A DNA stretch of 12,691 nucleotides from assembly GCA_900757385.1 (NCBI GenBank), contig CAAENO010000003.1:1-12691 (forward strand), given 5' to 3'. This document shows, in pieces, positions 1 to 7,378 of the stretch. Below the pieces are notes generated by a model. The model worked only from the letters and a program-made list of their open reading frames with translations, made no database searches and had not been told where the DNA came from. Numbering within the stretch: position 1 is the stretch's first letter; each line of letters opens with the position of its first letter. Position numbers and translations under genes: made by a program. The stretch is from an uncultured Collinsella sp. GTDB taxonomy: Bacteria; Actinomycetota; Coriobacteriia; Coriobacteriales; Coriobacteriaceae.

Positions 1-1
1 C

Positions 2-913
2 TTTAACGGCGAGTGCTCCAAGGGCGAGGTCGATCGCCTGGTTGCGCTCGCTCGCGACAACGGTTGCGACATCATCGTCGGCGTCGGTGGCGGCAAGATT
101 CTCGACACCGCGAAGGCCGTTGCCTATTACCTGGAATCCCCGGTTATCATTTGCCCCACCATTGCTTCGACCGATGCCCCGTGTTCGGCGCTTTCGGTGC
201 TCTATACCGATGACGGCCAGTTCGACAAGTACCTCTTCCTTAAGGCAAATCCCAATATCGTCCTGATGGATACGACGGTTATCGCGGCGAGCCCGGTGCG
301 CCTGACGGTTTCCGGTATGGGCGATGCGCTCGCAACCTACTTTGAGGCCCAGGCGACGCATGATGCCGACGGTGGCACCTGCGCTGGCGGCAAGGGTGGT
401 ATGGCCGGCCTGGCGCTTGCCAAGCTCTGCTACGAGACGCTTATGGCCGATGGCGTCAAGGCCAAGGTCGCGCTGGAGAAGGGTGCGCTCACTCCTGCCG
501 TCGAGCACATCATTGAGGCCAATACGCTGCTTTCGGGCATTGGCTTTGAGAGCTCGGGCCTTGCTGCTGCTCATGCCATCCACAATGGCTTGACGATGCT
601 GCCCGAGTGCCACGGCATGTACCACGGCGAGAAGGTCGCCTTCGGCACCATCGTCCAGCTGGTACTCGAGGACGCTCCGACTGAGAAACTCGAGGAAGTC
701 TTGGGCTTCTGCATTGAGCTGGGCCTGCCGGTTACGATGAAGGAACTTGGCGTTGCCGAGCTTACGCGCGAGCAGGCCATGATTGTTGCCGAAGCCGCCT
801 GCGCGCCCGATGACACCATGTGCAACATGCCGTTTGAGGTGACGCCCGAGATGGTCGCAAACGCCATCCTGGGTGCCGACGCGCTGGGCCACTACTATCT
901 CATGGATGAGTAA
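2..913 (+). CDS. gldA: Glycerol dehydrogenase, 5'-truncated by the window edge
   Basis: Family III metal-dependent alcohol dehydrogenase of the GldA type, which oxidises glycerol to dihydroxyacetone with NAD in the cytoplasm. The reading frame is open from base 2; 303 codons are visible, so roughly the first 60 residues are missing compared with the usual length of about 365. Seen: the dinucleotide-binding loop GVGGGK, the segment TIASTDAPCSALSVLY with the substrate-side Asp, the metal ligand Asp in GMGDALATYFEA, and the two metal-ligand His residues in AAHAIHNG and MYHGEKVAFG. The C-terminus (NMPFEVTPEMVANAILGADALG) matches the canonical GldA ending. A strong terminator lies just after the stop, so it ends its transcription unit. 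High confidence in family; the substrate is inferred, since relatives use other small polyols or hydroxyketones. Confidence 0.93.
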   Translation, partial: FNGECSKGEVDRLVALARDNGCDIIVGVGGGKILDTAKAVAYYLESPVIICPTIASTDAPCSALSVLYTDDGQFDKYLFLKANPNIVLMDTTVIAASPVRLTVSGMGDALATYFEAQATHDADGGTCAGGKGGMAGLALAKLCYETLMADGVKAKVALEKGALTPAVEHIIEANTLLSGIGFESSGLAAAHAIHNGLTMLPECHGMYHGEKVAFGTIVQLVLEDAPTEKLEEVLGFCIELGLPVTMKELGVAELTREQAMIVAEAACAPDDTMCNMPFEVTPEMVANAILGADALGHYYLMDE

Positions 914-925
914 ATCAAGCTAAGG

Positions 926-961
926 AAGGGGCAAAGCCAGCAGGTGGCTTTGCCCCTTTTT
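926..961 (+). terminator. Rho-independent terminator after gldA
   Basis: Perfect 14-bp stem, arms AAGGGGCAAAGCCA (926-939) and TGGCTTTGCCCCTT (945-958) with a 5-nt loop, running into TTTTT at 957-961. It lies 12 nt after the gldA stop and separates that gene from the second dehydrogenase. Confidence 0.93.
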
Positions 962-1026
962 GCTATGGTGCAAAGGGGTCGGGTTGCTTTGCGCCAATTG
1001 TTATTGATGAAAGGGCGGATTTTCGT

Positions 1027-2094
1027 ATGGCGCTTCCCGTGGTTTATGGAGGTCCCGGCCGGTATGTTCAGGGGCCGGGCGAACTTTCGCGTCAGGGCAG
1101 GTATCTGTCATGGTTGGGCTGCGCTGCCTATGTCTTGTTTGACCAGGGCACCGAGGATCGGCTGTGCAGACAGATCGTCGATGGATTTCTGGATGAAGAT
1201 CTAAGCGAGCCGTTCTTTAAGATTTATGACGGTCCGTGTACGGAAGAGGCCGTTGTAAAAATGGCTAAGGAAGCCCAGGCTGAGTATTGCGACATGGTGG
1301 TGGGTATTGGCGGCGGCAAGATGCTCGATATCGCCAAGGCCGTTGCGTTTTATGCCGAGTTGCCGTTGTGCGTATGTCCCACGGCGGCTTCGATGGACGG
1401 TCCGTGCAGCGCGATTTCGGTGCTGTATCACGAGGATGGATCGTTCGACCGCTACCTGATGCTTGAGAAGAATCCAGACCTGGTCGTGGTCGATACCAGC
1501 GTGGTCGCGGCGGCCCCACTGCGTATGACGGTCGCCGGCATGGGCGACGCGCTGGCAACGTACTTCGAGGCACGTTCGTGCGCCGCGGCGCATGGCGCCA
1601 ACGAGCATGGTGGCGCGCCGGGACACTTGGCCTTGGTTGCGGCTCGTGCCTGCTATGACACGCTTATGGAGTGCGGCGTCGCTGCCAAGCGCGATCTCAA
1701 GAAGGGGCGTATATCGCCGGCGGTTGAGCGTCTGATCGAGTGCAATATTCTGCTCTCGGGCGTCGGCTTTGAGAGCGGTGGCTTGGCGTTGGCACATGCC
1801 ATCGCCAACGGTCTGACGATTCTGCCCGAGTGCAAGGCCATGCACGGCGAGGCCGTGGCATTTGGCCTGGTGGTCCAGCTGCGCCTGGAGCGTGCGCCCG
1901 AGCTTGATCAGGTGCTCGAGTTTTGCCAGCGCGTTGGTCTGCCGACGACGCTCGAGGAGCTGGGTCTTGGCGAGATTTCCGATGCCGACCTGCAGGGTGT
2001 TGCAAATGCGGTCTTTAGAAACGAGCGTAATATGGCCAACGAGCAGGCCAAGGTGACCAAACAAAAGCTCCTGCAGCTCATGTGCGAGGCATAG
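1027..2094 (+). CDS. Glycerol dehydrogenase paralogue (GldA family, diverged C-terminus)
   Basis: A 355-residue family III alcohol dehydrogenase, clearly a paralogue of the gene just upstream. Start ATG 1027 is preceded by AAGGGCGG at 1011-1018. Seen: the cofactor loop GIGGGK (residues 93-98), MDGPCS with Asp124, the metal ligands Asp174 (GMGDALATYF), His257 (ALAHAIANG) and His273 (AMHGEAVAFG). So the catalytic core looks intact. It differs from its neighbour in a shorter N-terminus and in its last ~20 residues: the canonical NMPFEVTP segment is replaced by a Lys/Gln-rich tail (NMANEQAKVTKQKLLQLMCEA, residues 335-355). The upstream terminator means it probably has its own promoter, which I cannot place confidently. 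Likely an NAD-dependent polyol or hydroxyketone oxidoreductase; the true substrate may differ from glycerol. Confidence 0.88.
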   Translation: MALPVVYGGPGRYVQGPGELSRQGRYLSWLGCAAYVLFDQGTEDRLCRQIVDGFLDEDLSEPFFKIYDGPCTEEAVVKMAKEAQAEYCDMVVGIGGGKMLDIAKAVAFYAELPLCVCPTAASMDGPCSAISVLYHEDGSFDRYLMLEKNPDLVVVDTSVVAAAPLRMTVAGMGDALATYFEARSCAAAHGANEHGGAPGHLALVAARACYDTLMECGVAAKRDLKKGRISPAVERLIECNILLSGVGFESGGLALAHAIANGLTILPECKAMHGEAVAFGLVVQLRLERAPELDQVLEFCQRVGLPTTLEELGLGEISDADLQGVANAVFRNERNMANEQAKVTKQKLLQLMCEA

Positions 2095-2245
2095 TTTGGC
2101 GCTTGATTGACCTTGTGCAATCGAGACGGCGATAGGCCATGGGCTATTTGCCTCAAAGGTGCTCCGCGTGTAATTTGCCCGAGGCGTGGGCCGATAGCGT
2201 ATCATTATCTTTTGCTTGTTTGCACTGCTCAGGGAGGGGCCGCGC

Positions 2246-3499
2246 ATGGCGCAGGAACACGATCTGTTTGATGACATTATCGAAATCAGCAAGGGTTTCG
2301 ACTTTCTCAAAAACCCGCTTGGCGGTGTGACCGACGCACTCGATCCGTCGGCGCCGCAGTGGAATCCTGCCGACTACAAGGAGCGTCCGCGCGGCAACAC
2401 CATTCCGTGCCTGACCTGCAAAAACGAAAAGAGCGGCTGCACCGCGTGCATGGACGTGTGCCCGGTCAACGCTATCGAGGTCGAGGAAGACGCCATTGAG
2501 ATCCTCGACTCCTGTCGTAAGTGCGGCCTGTGCGCCGCTGCCTGTCCGACCGAGGCAATCATCTCGCCGCGCCTGGCGCCCAAAAACGTCTACGACGACA
2601 TTGTCTCGGCGGCTACGAGCCACGAGACCGCCTACGTCACCTGCACGCGCGCCCTCAAGCGCATGCCGCGCGAGAACGAGGTTGTTGTTGCCTGTGTGGG
2701 CGATATTACGGCCGAGACCTGGTTTTCGGTGCTGGCCGATTATCCCAACGTGAGCGTGTACCTGCCGCTGGGCGTGTGCGATAAGTGCCGTAACACCGGT
2801 GGCGAGGACATCCTGGGCGAGGCCATTGCTACCGCCGAGGAGTGGGCAGGCACGGGCATGGGTCTGGAGGTCGATCCCAAGAGCCTCAAGTGCCATAAGC
2901 GCCGCGAGTACGAGCGCAAGGAGTACATGGAAAAGATCGCCCGCACCACGGGCCTTACCGTGACCAAGCTCAACCCGGCAACGGCGGCGCTGGCCTCGGT
3001 GACGCAGAAGCTCAAAGCCCACCGCCACCAGATTACCCAGCTCGAGCGCACGCTCAACACCATGTGCGGTACCACGACGGCAAAGCGTCGCCGTACGCTT
3101 ACGCACGGGCGGCAGCTGGTGCTCTCGACGCTGCAAAACCACCCCGAGCTTGCCCAGAACATGCAGGTGAGCACACCGGAGTGCGATTTTGACAAGTGCA
3201 CGTCGTGCGGCGAGTGCGTCAACGTGTGCCCCACGTTTGCCTGCGATCTGGTAGGAAGCGGCCGCTTTGCGTTGGAGTCCACGTATTGTTTAGGCTGCGG
3301 CGCCTGTGTCAAGGTTTGTCCCGAGCATGCGCTCAAGCTGGTTGAACACGATGCGTCCAACTTGGTTGTCGTCGACCCCGAGGCCGAGGAAAAGGCTGCC
3401 CAGAAGGCGAAGGCTCACGAGGAGGCCGAGAAGGTCAAGGCCGAGGCAAAGGAAAAGCTCAACAAGGTGCTCGACCAGGTGGAAAAGCTCGCAGACTAG
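2246..3499 (+). CDS. Multi-[4Fe-4S] ferredoxin-like protein with Cys-containing middle domain and coiled-coil tail
   Basis: A 417-residue predicted iron-sulfur electron carrier. ATG 2246 is chosen because AGGGAGGGG at 2231-2239 sits just upstream; an in-frame TTG at 2216 has no such site. Residues 55-100 carry one four-Cys set (C58, C65, C68, C72; C55 also near) and the classic CxxCxxCxxxCP set C90/C93/C96/C100. Residues 318-358 repeat the arrangement (C318/C321/C324/C328 and C348/C351/C354/C358). Between them, residues 125-275 hold C133, C150, the CDKC pair 178-181, C216 and C274, which may form another metal site. Residues 375-417 are Ala/Glu/Lys-rich and predicted coiled coil. No signal peptide or membrane segment, so cytoplasmic. 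I do not recognise a named gene; redox partner unknown. A possible promoter is TTGCCC (2175-2180) with TATCAT (2200-2205), but the 19-bp spacing makes it weak. Confidence 0.85.
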   Translation: MAQEHDLFDDIIEISKGFDFLKNPLGGVTDALDPSAPQWNPADYKERPRGNTIPCLTCKNEKSGCTACMDVCPVNAIEVEEDAIEILDSCRKCGLCAAACPTEAIISPRLAPKNVYDDIVSAATSHETAYVTCTRALKRMPRENEVVVACVGDITAETWFSVLADYPNVSVYLPLGVCDKCRNTGGEDILGEAIATAEEWAGTGMGLEVDPKSLKCHKRREYERKEYMEKIARTTGLTVTKLNPATAALASVTQKLKAHRHQITQLERTLNTMCGTTTAKRRRTLTHGRQLVLSTLQNHPELAQNMQVSTPECDFDKCTSCGECVNVCPTFACDLVGSGRFALESTYCLGCGACVKVCPEHALKLVEHDASNLVVVDPEAEEKAAQKAKAHEEAEKVKAEAKEKLNKVLDQVEKLAD

Positions 3500-3546
3500 T
3501 CGGCGACCCCAATCTCTGCTTCATTCGTGCCGCCGTGGCGTCCGGG

Positions 3547-3576
3547 TTCGCCCAGATGCTGCGGCGGCGCTATACT
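3547..3576 (+). promoter_or_regulatory. Probable ychF promoter
   Basis: A good -10 TATACT (3571-3576) lies 18 bp after a weak -35 TTCGCC (3547-3552). This predicts a start near 3583 and a leader of about 30 nt containing the AAAGGAG ribosome site at 3602-3608. Confidence 0.5.
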
Positions 3577-3613
3577 TATGCAGTTTGAAATGCTTGTACC
3601 AAAAGGAGCTGTC

Positions 3614-4690
<1,077 letters not shown>

Positions 4691-4701
4691 GGACGACGCG
4701 C

Positions 4702-5085
4702 ATGTTTAAATATGGTAAAAAAGCCGGCTACATGGGTATTGCGCTGCTCGTACTTGCGGTGATTCCGCTGGTGGTCGCAGCGTGTGTTATCCCCAACATT
4801 GGTCCCGAGGTGGCAACAAAGTTTAATGCCGCCGGCGAGGTGACGCGCTGGGGCAAGAGTTACGAGTTGCTGGCACTGCCGGTGCTCAACCTGCTGCTGA
4901 GCGTGGCGACGTACTTTACGGCAGGACGCCAGGCTAAAAACAATGATGACTCCGCCGCCATGGCGCGCATCGTGTGCGAGCGCTACCTGCGTAACGGTTG
5001 CATCACGGGTGTGTTCCTCAACGTGGTCAACGTTTACTTTATGTACTCGGCGATTACCGGAACGGGCTTTGGCTTTGGTTTCTAG
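4702..5085 (+). CDS. Small DUF1648-domain membrane protein (SdpI-like)
   Basis: A 127-residue membrane protein with three predicted transmembrane helices, at about residues 10-30, 54-73 and 98-119. Between the first two sits the DUF1648 signature: Pro31, then FNAAGEVTRWGK at 41-52, the 'P...HFN..G..drwg' pattern also found in the immunity protein SdpI. Start ATG 4702 uses the AAGGA that overlaps the ychF stop (4689-4693). The ychF partnership looks like simple co-transcription; no functional link is known to me. It ends 9 bp before the converging minus-strand gene, so the two units share a very short gap. Role unknown; immunity to a peptide or signal sensing is only a guess from the family. 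Confidence 0.8.
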   Translation: MFKYGKKAGYMGIALLVLAVIPLVVAACVIPNIGPEVATKFNAAGEVTRWGKSYELLALPVLNLLLSVATYFTAGRQAKNNDDSAAMARIVCERYLRNGCITGVFLNVVNVYFMYSAITGTGFGFGF

Positions 5086-5094
5086 CCTGTCCTT

Positions 5095-5484
5095 TTAGGC
5101 AACGAGCCTGCACGCATATTCAAGGGCTGCTGCGAGGCCGCCGCTCGATCGTGGTTTAAAGACCATGTCGGCGGCGGCCTCGTTTTCGTATCCGGCACCG
5201 CGAAGGGCGAGCGCGACGCCGGCTTCCAGGAGAAGGGGCAGGCCACGCTGGCTGGTTACGATTACGGCAGCCTGATTGAGCGAGCGGCTGTGCGCTTGGC
5301 ATTGGATGGCAAGCGCACCTTGCGCCGGACAAGGGACCAGAACGGCGGCGACGCGACTTGATAGCAATGCAAATGCTGTGCGCTCATCGGGCGAAAGATA
5401 TTCTGCTTCAACGACGACGAGCTTGGGCGGTGCGCTGTTTGTGCGAAGCGTGGCTCGGTACGTGCGGACCGAAGAACCCGACAT
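5095..5484 (-). CDS. Hypothetical protein, possibly a degenerate receiver-like domain
   Basis: A 129-residue protein that I do not recognise. ATG at 5484 is preferred over an upstream TTG (5508) because ACAGGAG lies six bases before it, and because the TTG would place the N-terminus inside the operator palindrome. Seen: an alternating beta/alpha pattern with hydrophobic strands LVVVEAEY (residues 22-29), AAVLVPCP (46-53), AAVIVTS (72-78) and ADMVFKP (105-111), and a final helix. The order, the acidic EAE after strand 1, the Thr after strand 4 and the Lys-Pro after strand 5 resemble a CheY-type receiver domain. The phospho-acceptor Asp expected after strand 3 is absent (Pro/Cys there), so it would be a pseudo-receiver. 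No signal peptide. Divergent from the XRE regulator gene and sharing its palindrome, hence probably controlled by it. Confidence 0.6.
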   Translation of the reverse strand: MSGSSVRTYRATLRTNSAPPKLVVVEAEYLSPDERTAFALLSSRVAAVLVPCPAQGALAIQCQAHSRSLNQAAVIVTSQRGLPLLLEAGVALALRGAGYENEAAADMVFKPRSSGGLAAALEYACRLVA

Positions 5485-5507
5485 AGAAAACTCCTGTGTA
5501 TTCGGCA

Positions 5508-5531
5508 AAACGTAAACTATAGTTTACGTTT
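5508..5531. promoter_or_regulatory. Perfect 24-bp palindromic operator between divergent genes
   Basis: Half site AAACGTAAAC (5508-5517), centre TATA, mirrored by GTTTACGTTT (5522-5531), with no mismatch over 24 bp. Its core, AAACTATAGTTT, resembles the symmetric sites bound by small XRE controller proteins, and such a protein is encoded 30 bp away. It covers the predicted -35 of the XRE gene and a possible -10 (TAAACT, + strand 5521-5526) of the minus-strand gene, whose -35 would be TTGTAA (5545-5550). One bound dimer or tetramer could therefore control both directions. Confidence 0.8.
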
Positions 5532-5551
5532 ATGTTCGGCTCCATTACAAA
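5523..5551 (+). promoter_or_regulatory. Predicted promoter of the XRE regulator gene, giving a leaderless transcript
   Basis: TTTACG (5523-5528), a 17-bp spacer and TACAAA (5546-5551) place the transcription start at about 5558-5561, right at the ATG (5561). This fits the lack of any Shine-Dalgarno sequence before that ATG. The -35 lies inside the palindrome, which suits autorepression. Confidence 0.45.
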
Positions 5552-5560
5552 CTCGGCTGC

Positions 5561-5779
5561 ATGGACGAACGTGCGAAACAGATTCTTGGCAGGCGGGTCG
5601 AAGAGACACGCAGAGACCTTGGTATCTCCAAGGTTGATTTTTGTGTGGCGACAGGAATCAGCCGACCCTACCTCGACCGAATCGAAGATGGGACGGCAAA
5701 TTTCACGCTCAAGGTTCTATTTAAGATCGCGCCCGCACTCGGCATGACGGTGTCAGAGCTTCTCGAGGGTATCGAGTAG
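5561..5779 (+). CDS. Small XRE-family regulator, controller (C-protein)-like
   Basis: A 72-residue DNA-binding protein made almost entirely of one HTH_XRE fold: five helices, recognition region about residues 21-45 (GISKVDFCVATGISRPYLDRIE split across helices 2-3) and a C-terminal dimer helix. The string YLDRIEDGTANFTLKVLFKI is the layout of restriction-modification controller proteins and related short repressors (YISGIE.G..N.T...L). ATG 5561 has no ribosome site upstream; a leaderless message is predicted. No restriction or methylase gene is nearby, so it is a solitary regulator here. It probably binds the 24-bp palindrome between itself and the divergent gene. Its terminator stem overlaps its own stop codon. 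Confident about the fold; the target is inferred from position. Confidence 0.85.
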   Translation: MDERAKQILGRRVEETRRDLGISKVDFCVATGISRPYLDRIEDGTANFTLKVLFKIAPALGMTVSELLEGIE

Positions 5780-5788
5780 CCTTTTTTT
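5758..5788 (+). terminator. Intrinsic terminator overlapping the XRE gene stop codon
   Basis: Stem GCT-T-CTCGA (5758-5766) against TCGAG-T-AGC (5772-5780) with one T-T mismatch and a 5-nt loop, then seven T at 5782-5788. The stop codon (5777-5779) is inside the 3' arm. Confidence 0.75.
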
Positions 5789-5830
5789 GCTAGATTTGCC
5801 GTTTGTTGAACGGGTCCCCCCGACGGCGGC

Positions 5831-5857
5831 GTGCAAAAACGCGAGTATTCAGCATCC
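5831..5857 (+). repeat. 27-bp element, copy 1 (direct)
   Basis: Begins GTGCAAAAA and ends TTCAGCATCC. It matches the reverse complement of 6016-6042 at 23 of 27 positions; the differences are at positions 10-12 and 17. Confidence 0.75.
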
Positions 5858-6015
5858 CTCAATAATTTGACGGCAGCCGGGGCCACAAATACGACGCGTA
5901 ATGTTTTGGATTATCTACAAAATTCAATAATATGAGGAATAACAAGCGCGCGGAACGAGTCTTTCGAGTCGAAAGGCAATTTACAGCCAGCGGTTTTAAC
6001 GTTCCCGGAAGGGGC

Positions 6016-6042
6016 GGATGCTGAAAACTCCGCTTTTTGCAC
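6016..6042 (-). repeat. 27-bp element, copy 2 (inverted)
   Basis: Reads GTGCAAAAAGCGGAG, then TTTTCAGCATCC, on the minus strand. On the plus strand it also contains a weak hairpin GCGGA (6014-6018)/TCCGC (6029-6033) followed by TTTTT, which could act as a terminator for plus-strand transcripts. Confidence 0.75.
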
Positions 6043-6097
6043 GTTCCGAGGGGTATCACGTGCCCTACAAGGCCCAAAGAGGCGGATTTTGTTTTAG

Positions 6098-7111
6098 CTA
6101 CGCCATCGGGATGCGGTCGTGGTTGACTTGGCTGTAGAACAGGCGCTGAATCTCGGCCGCATCACGTGACTGGCCGAGTGCCCACATGGTCTTGGCCACG
6201 AGCGTCTCGGTGGTCATGTCGTCGCCGCGCAAAATGCCCGGATGATCGGCGTAAGCACGGCCGACCTCATAAACACCCAGATCGAGGCCCTCTTCGGGGA
6301 CCTGCGTGGTCATAACGACGGTGCGGCCCGAATCGACCCAGCGGAAAATCGCCTCTTGGAACGACTCGCCCGACTCGCCAAACTCGGGGATACCGCCAAT
6401 GCCAAAGGTCTCAAGGATTACAGCGTCGTAGCTATCGGCAAGGGCGTCGAGGATGCCCGGGTTTACGCCGGGCGTGAGCTTGAGTACAAATACGCGCGGG
6501 TCGATGCTGTCGTAGAAACGCACCGGGTTTTCGCCCTGATGCGTGCCGTGAAGCCCGTTGCGCACGATGCGGTCGTTGCGGATATAGGCGATGGGCGGAT
6601 AGTTGACGCTAATGAACGCGTTAAAGCTCATGGTGCGCTGTTTGCGGGCGCGCGTGCCGGCAATGGCTACGCCGCCAAACACGATTGAGACGTCGTGCGA
6701 GTGCTCGTCGAGCGCATAGAGCAGGCTCTGGTACAGGTTGAGCTTGGCGTCGGTAAAGGGATTGCCCATGGGCTTTTGCGAGCCGGTGAGTACGATGGGC
6801 TTGGGGCTGTCCTGAATCAGGTAGGAAAGCGCCGCCGCGGTGTAGCTCATGGTGTCGGTGCCGTGCAGAATCACGAAGCCGTCGTGGTCGGCATAACCCT
6901 CGACGATGACGTCGCGGATACGCATCCAGTCACTGGGGCGCATATTGGTGCTGTCGATGTTCATGGGCTGCACCACGTCGAGCTCGCAGAGGCCCGAGAT
7001 CTCGGGGACGCTCTGGGCGAGTTCCTCACCGGTCAGGGCGGGGGAGAGGCCGTTGCCGTCCTCGGTCGATGCGATGGTGCCGCCCGTGGCGATGAGGAGG
7101 ATGCGCTTCAT
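6098..7111 (-). CDS. ansA: Type I (cytoplasmic) L-asparaginase
   Basis: A 337-residue asparaginase that hydrolyses L-asparagine to aspartate and ammonia. ATG 7111 is chosen because TAGGAATACC provides a ribosome site just upstream and the protein then starts MKRILLIATGGTIAS, as in the family; a longer frame upstream lacks support. Catalytic residues seen: nucleophile Thr12 in TGGTIAS, Thr85-Asp86 in LHGTDTM (residues 82-88) and Lys157 in ARKQRT. There is no signal peptide, which supports the AnsA (type I) form over secreted AnsB; length fits (about 335-340). It has no operon partner: guaA diverges from it and a 0.3-kb gap follows. The gene symbol rests on type I features, not on synteny. Confidence 0.93.
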   Translation of the reverse strand: MKRILLIATGGTIASTEDGNGLSPALTGEELAQSVPEISGLCELDVVQPMNIDSTNMRPSDWMRIRDVIVEGYADHDGFVILHGTDTMSYTAAALSYLIQDSPKPIVLTGSQKPMGNPFTDAKLNLYQSLLYALDEHSHDVSIVFGGVAIAGTRARKQRTMSFNAFISVNYPPIAYIRNDRIVRNGLHGTHQGENPVRFYDSIDPRVFVLKLTPGVNPGILDALADSYDAVILETFGIGGIPEFGESGESFQEAIFRWVDSGRTVVMTTQVPEEGLDLGVYEVGRAYADHPGILRGDDMTTETLVAKTMWALGQSRDAAEIQRLFYSQVNHDRIPMA

Positions 7112-7162
7112 GCTGGTATTCCTATCGTATTTGCCGCCGCAGAGGCGGAGTCGTTCGGCAGT

Positions 7163-7190
7163 ATTGTGGCACAGGGCGTCCAATGTTCAA
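7163..7190 (-). promoter_or_regulatory. Possible ansA promoter
   Basis: On the minus strand TTGAAC (7185-7190) is followed after 16 bp by CACAAT (7163-7168), predicting a leader of about 45 nt before the ATG at 7111. Matches are moderate (-35 good, -10 four of six). Confidence 0.4.
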
Positions 7191-7378
7191 ACGTAATACA
7201 TCATCTGTAACGTTTAGTAACACTTCAATTGCCGTCAAATAAGGGCCCAGGTCGTGCGTTTGCCGTGCGCTGATGGCTGCGAGGGACGAGAAACCCCATA
7301 TAACGTGTACACTATGAAAGTTATTTTCGTTCATTCACGCGGGTGGGCACCGGCTCCCCGCCAACAGGAGGGGAAACC

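Larger units (their letters stand above)
5789..6097. other. Non-coding gap between two gene ends
   Basis: No frame here has both a ribosome site and coding character. It holds the pair of inverted 27-bp elements (5831-5857 and 6016-6042) and a near-perfect 15-bp palindrome CTTTCGAGTCGAAAG (5961-5975). The middle (about 5885-5940) is AT-rich compared with the neighbours. It lies between the 3' ends of the XRE gene and the asparaginase gene, so no promoter is required here, and it may be a landing place for repeated elements. Confidence 0.6.

Noticed and set aside
5859..6077. 72-codon minus-strand open frame
   Set aside because: It covers the 27-bp inverted element and a palindrome, has no ribosome site, and its composition is not like the neighbours' coding regions.
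6242..7210. Long plus-strand open frames opposite ansA
   Set aside because: They are antisense shadows of a well-supported asparaginase; such frames are common in high-GC DNA.
7112..7378. Purine riboswitch before guaA
   Set aside because: I could not find the conserved purine-aptamer loops or a terminator/antiterminator pair in the leader.
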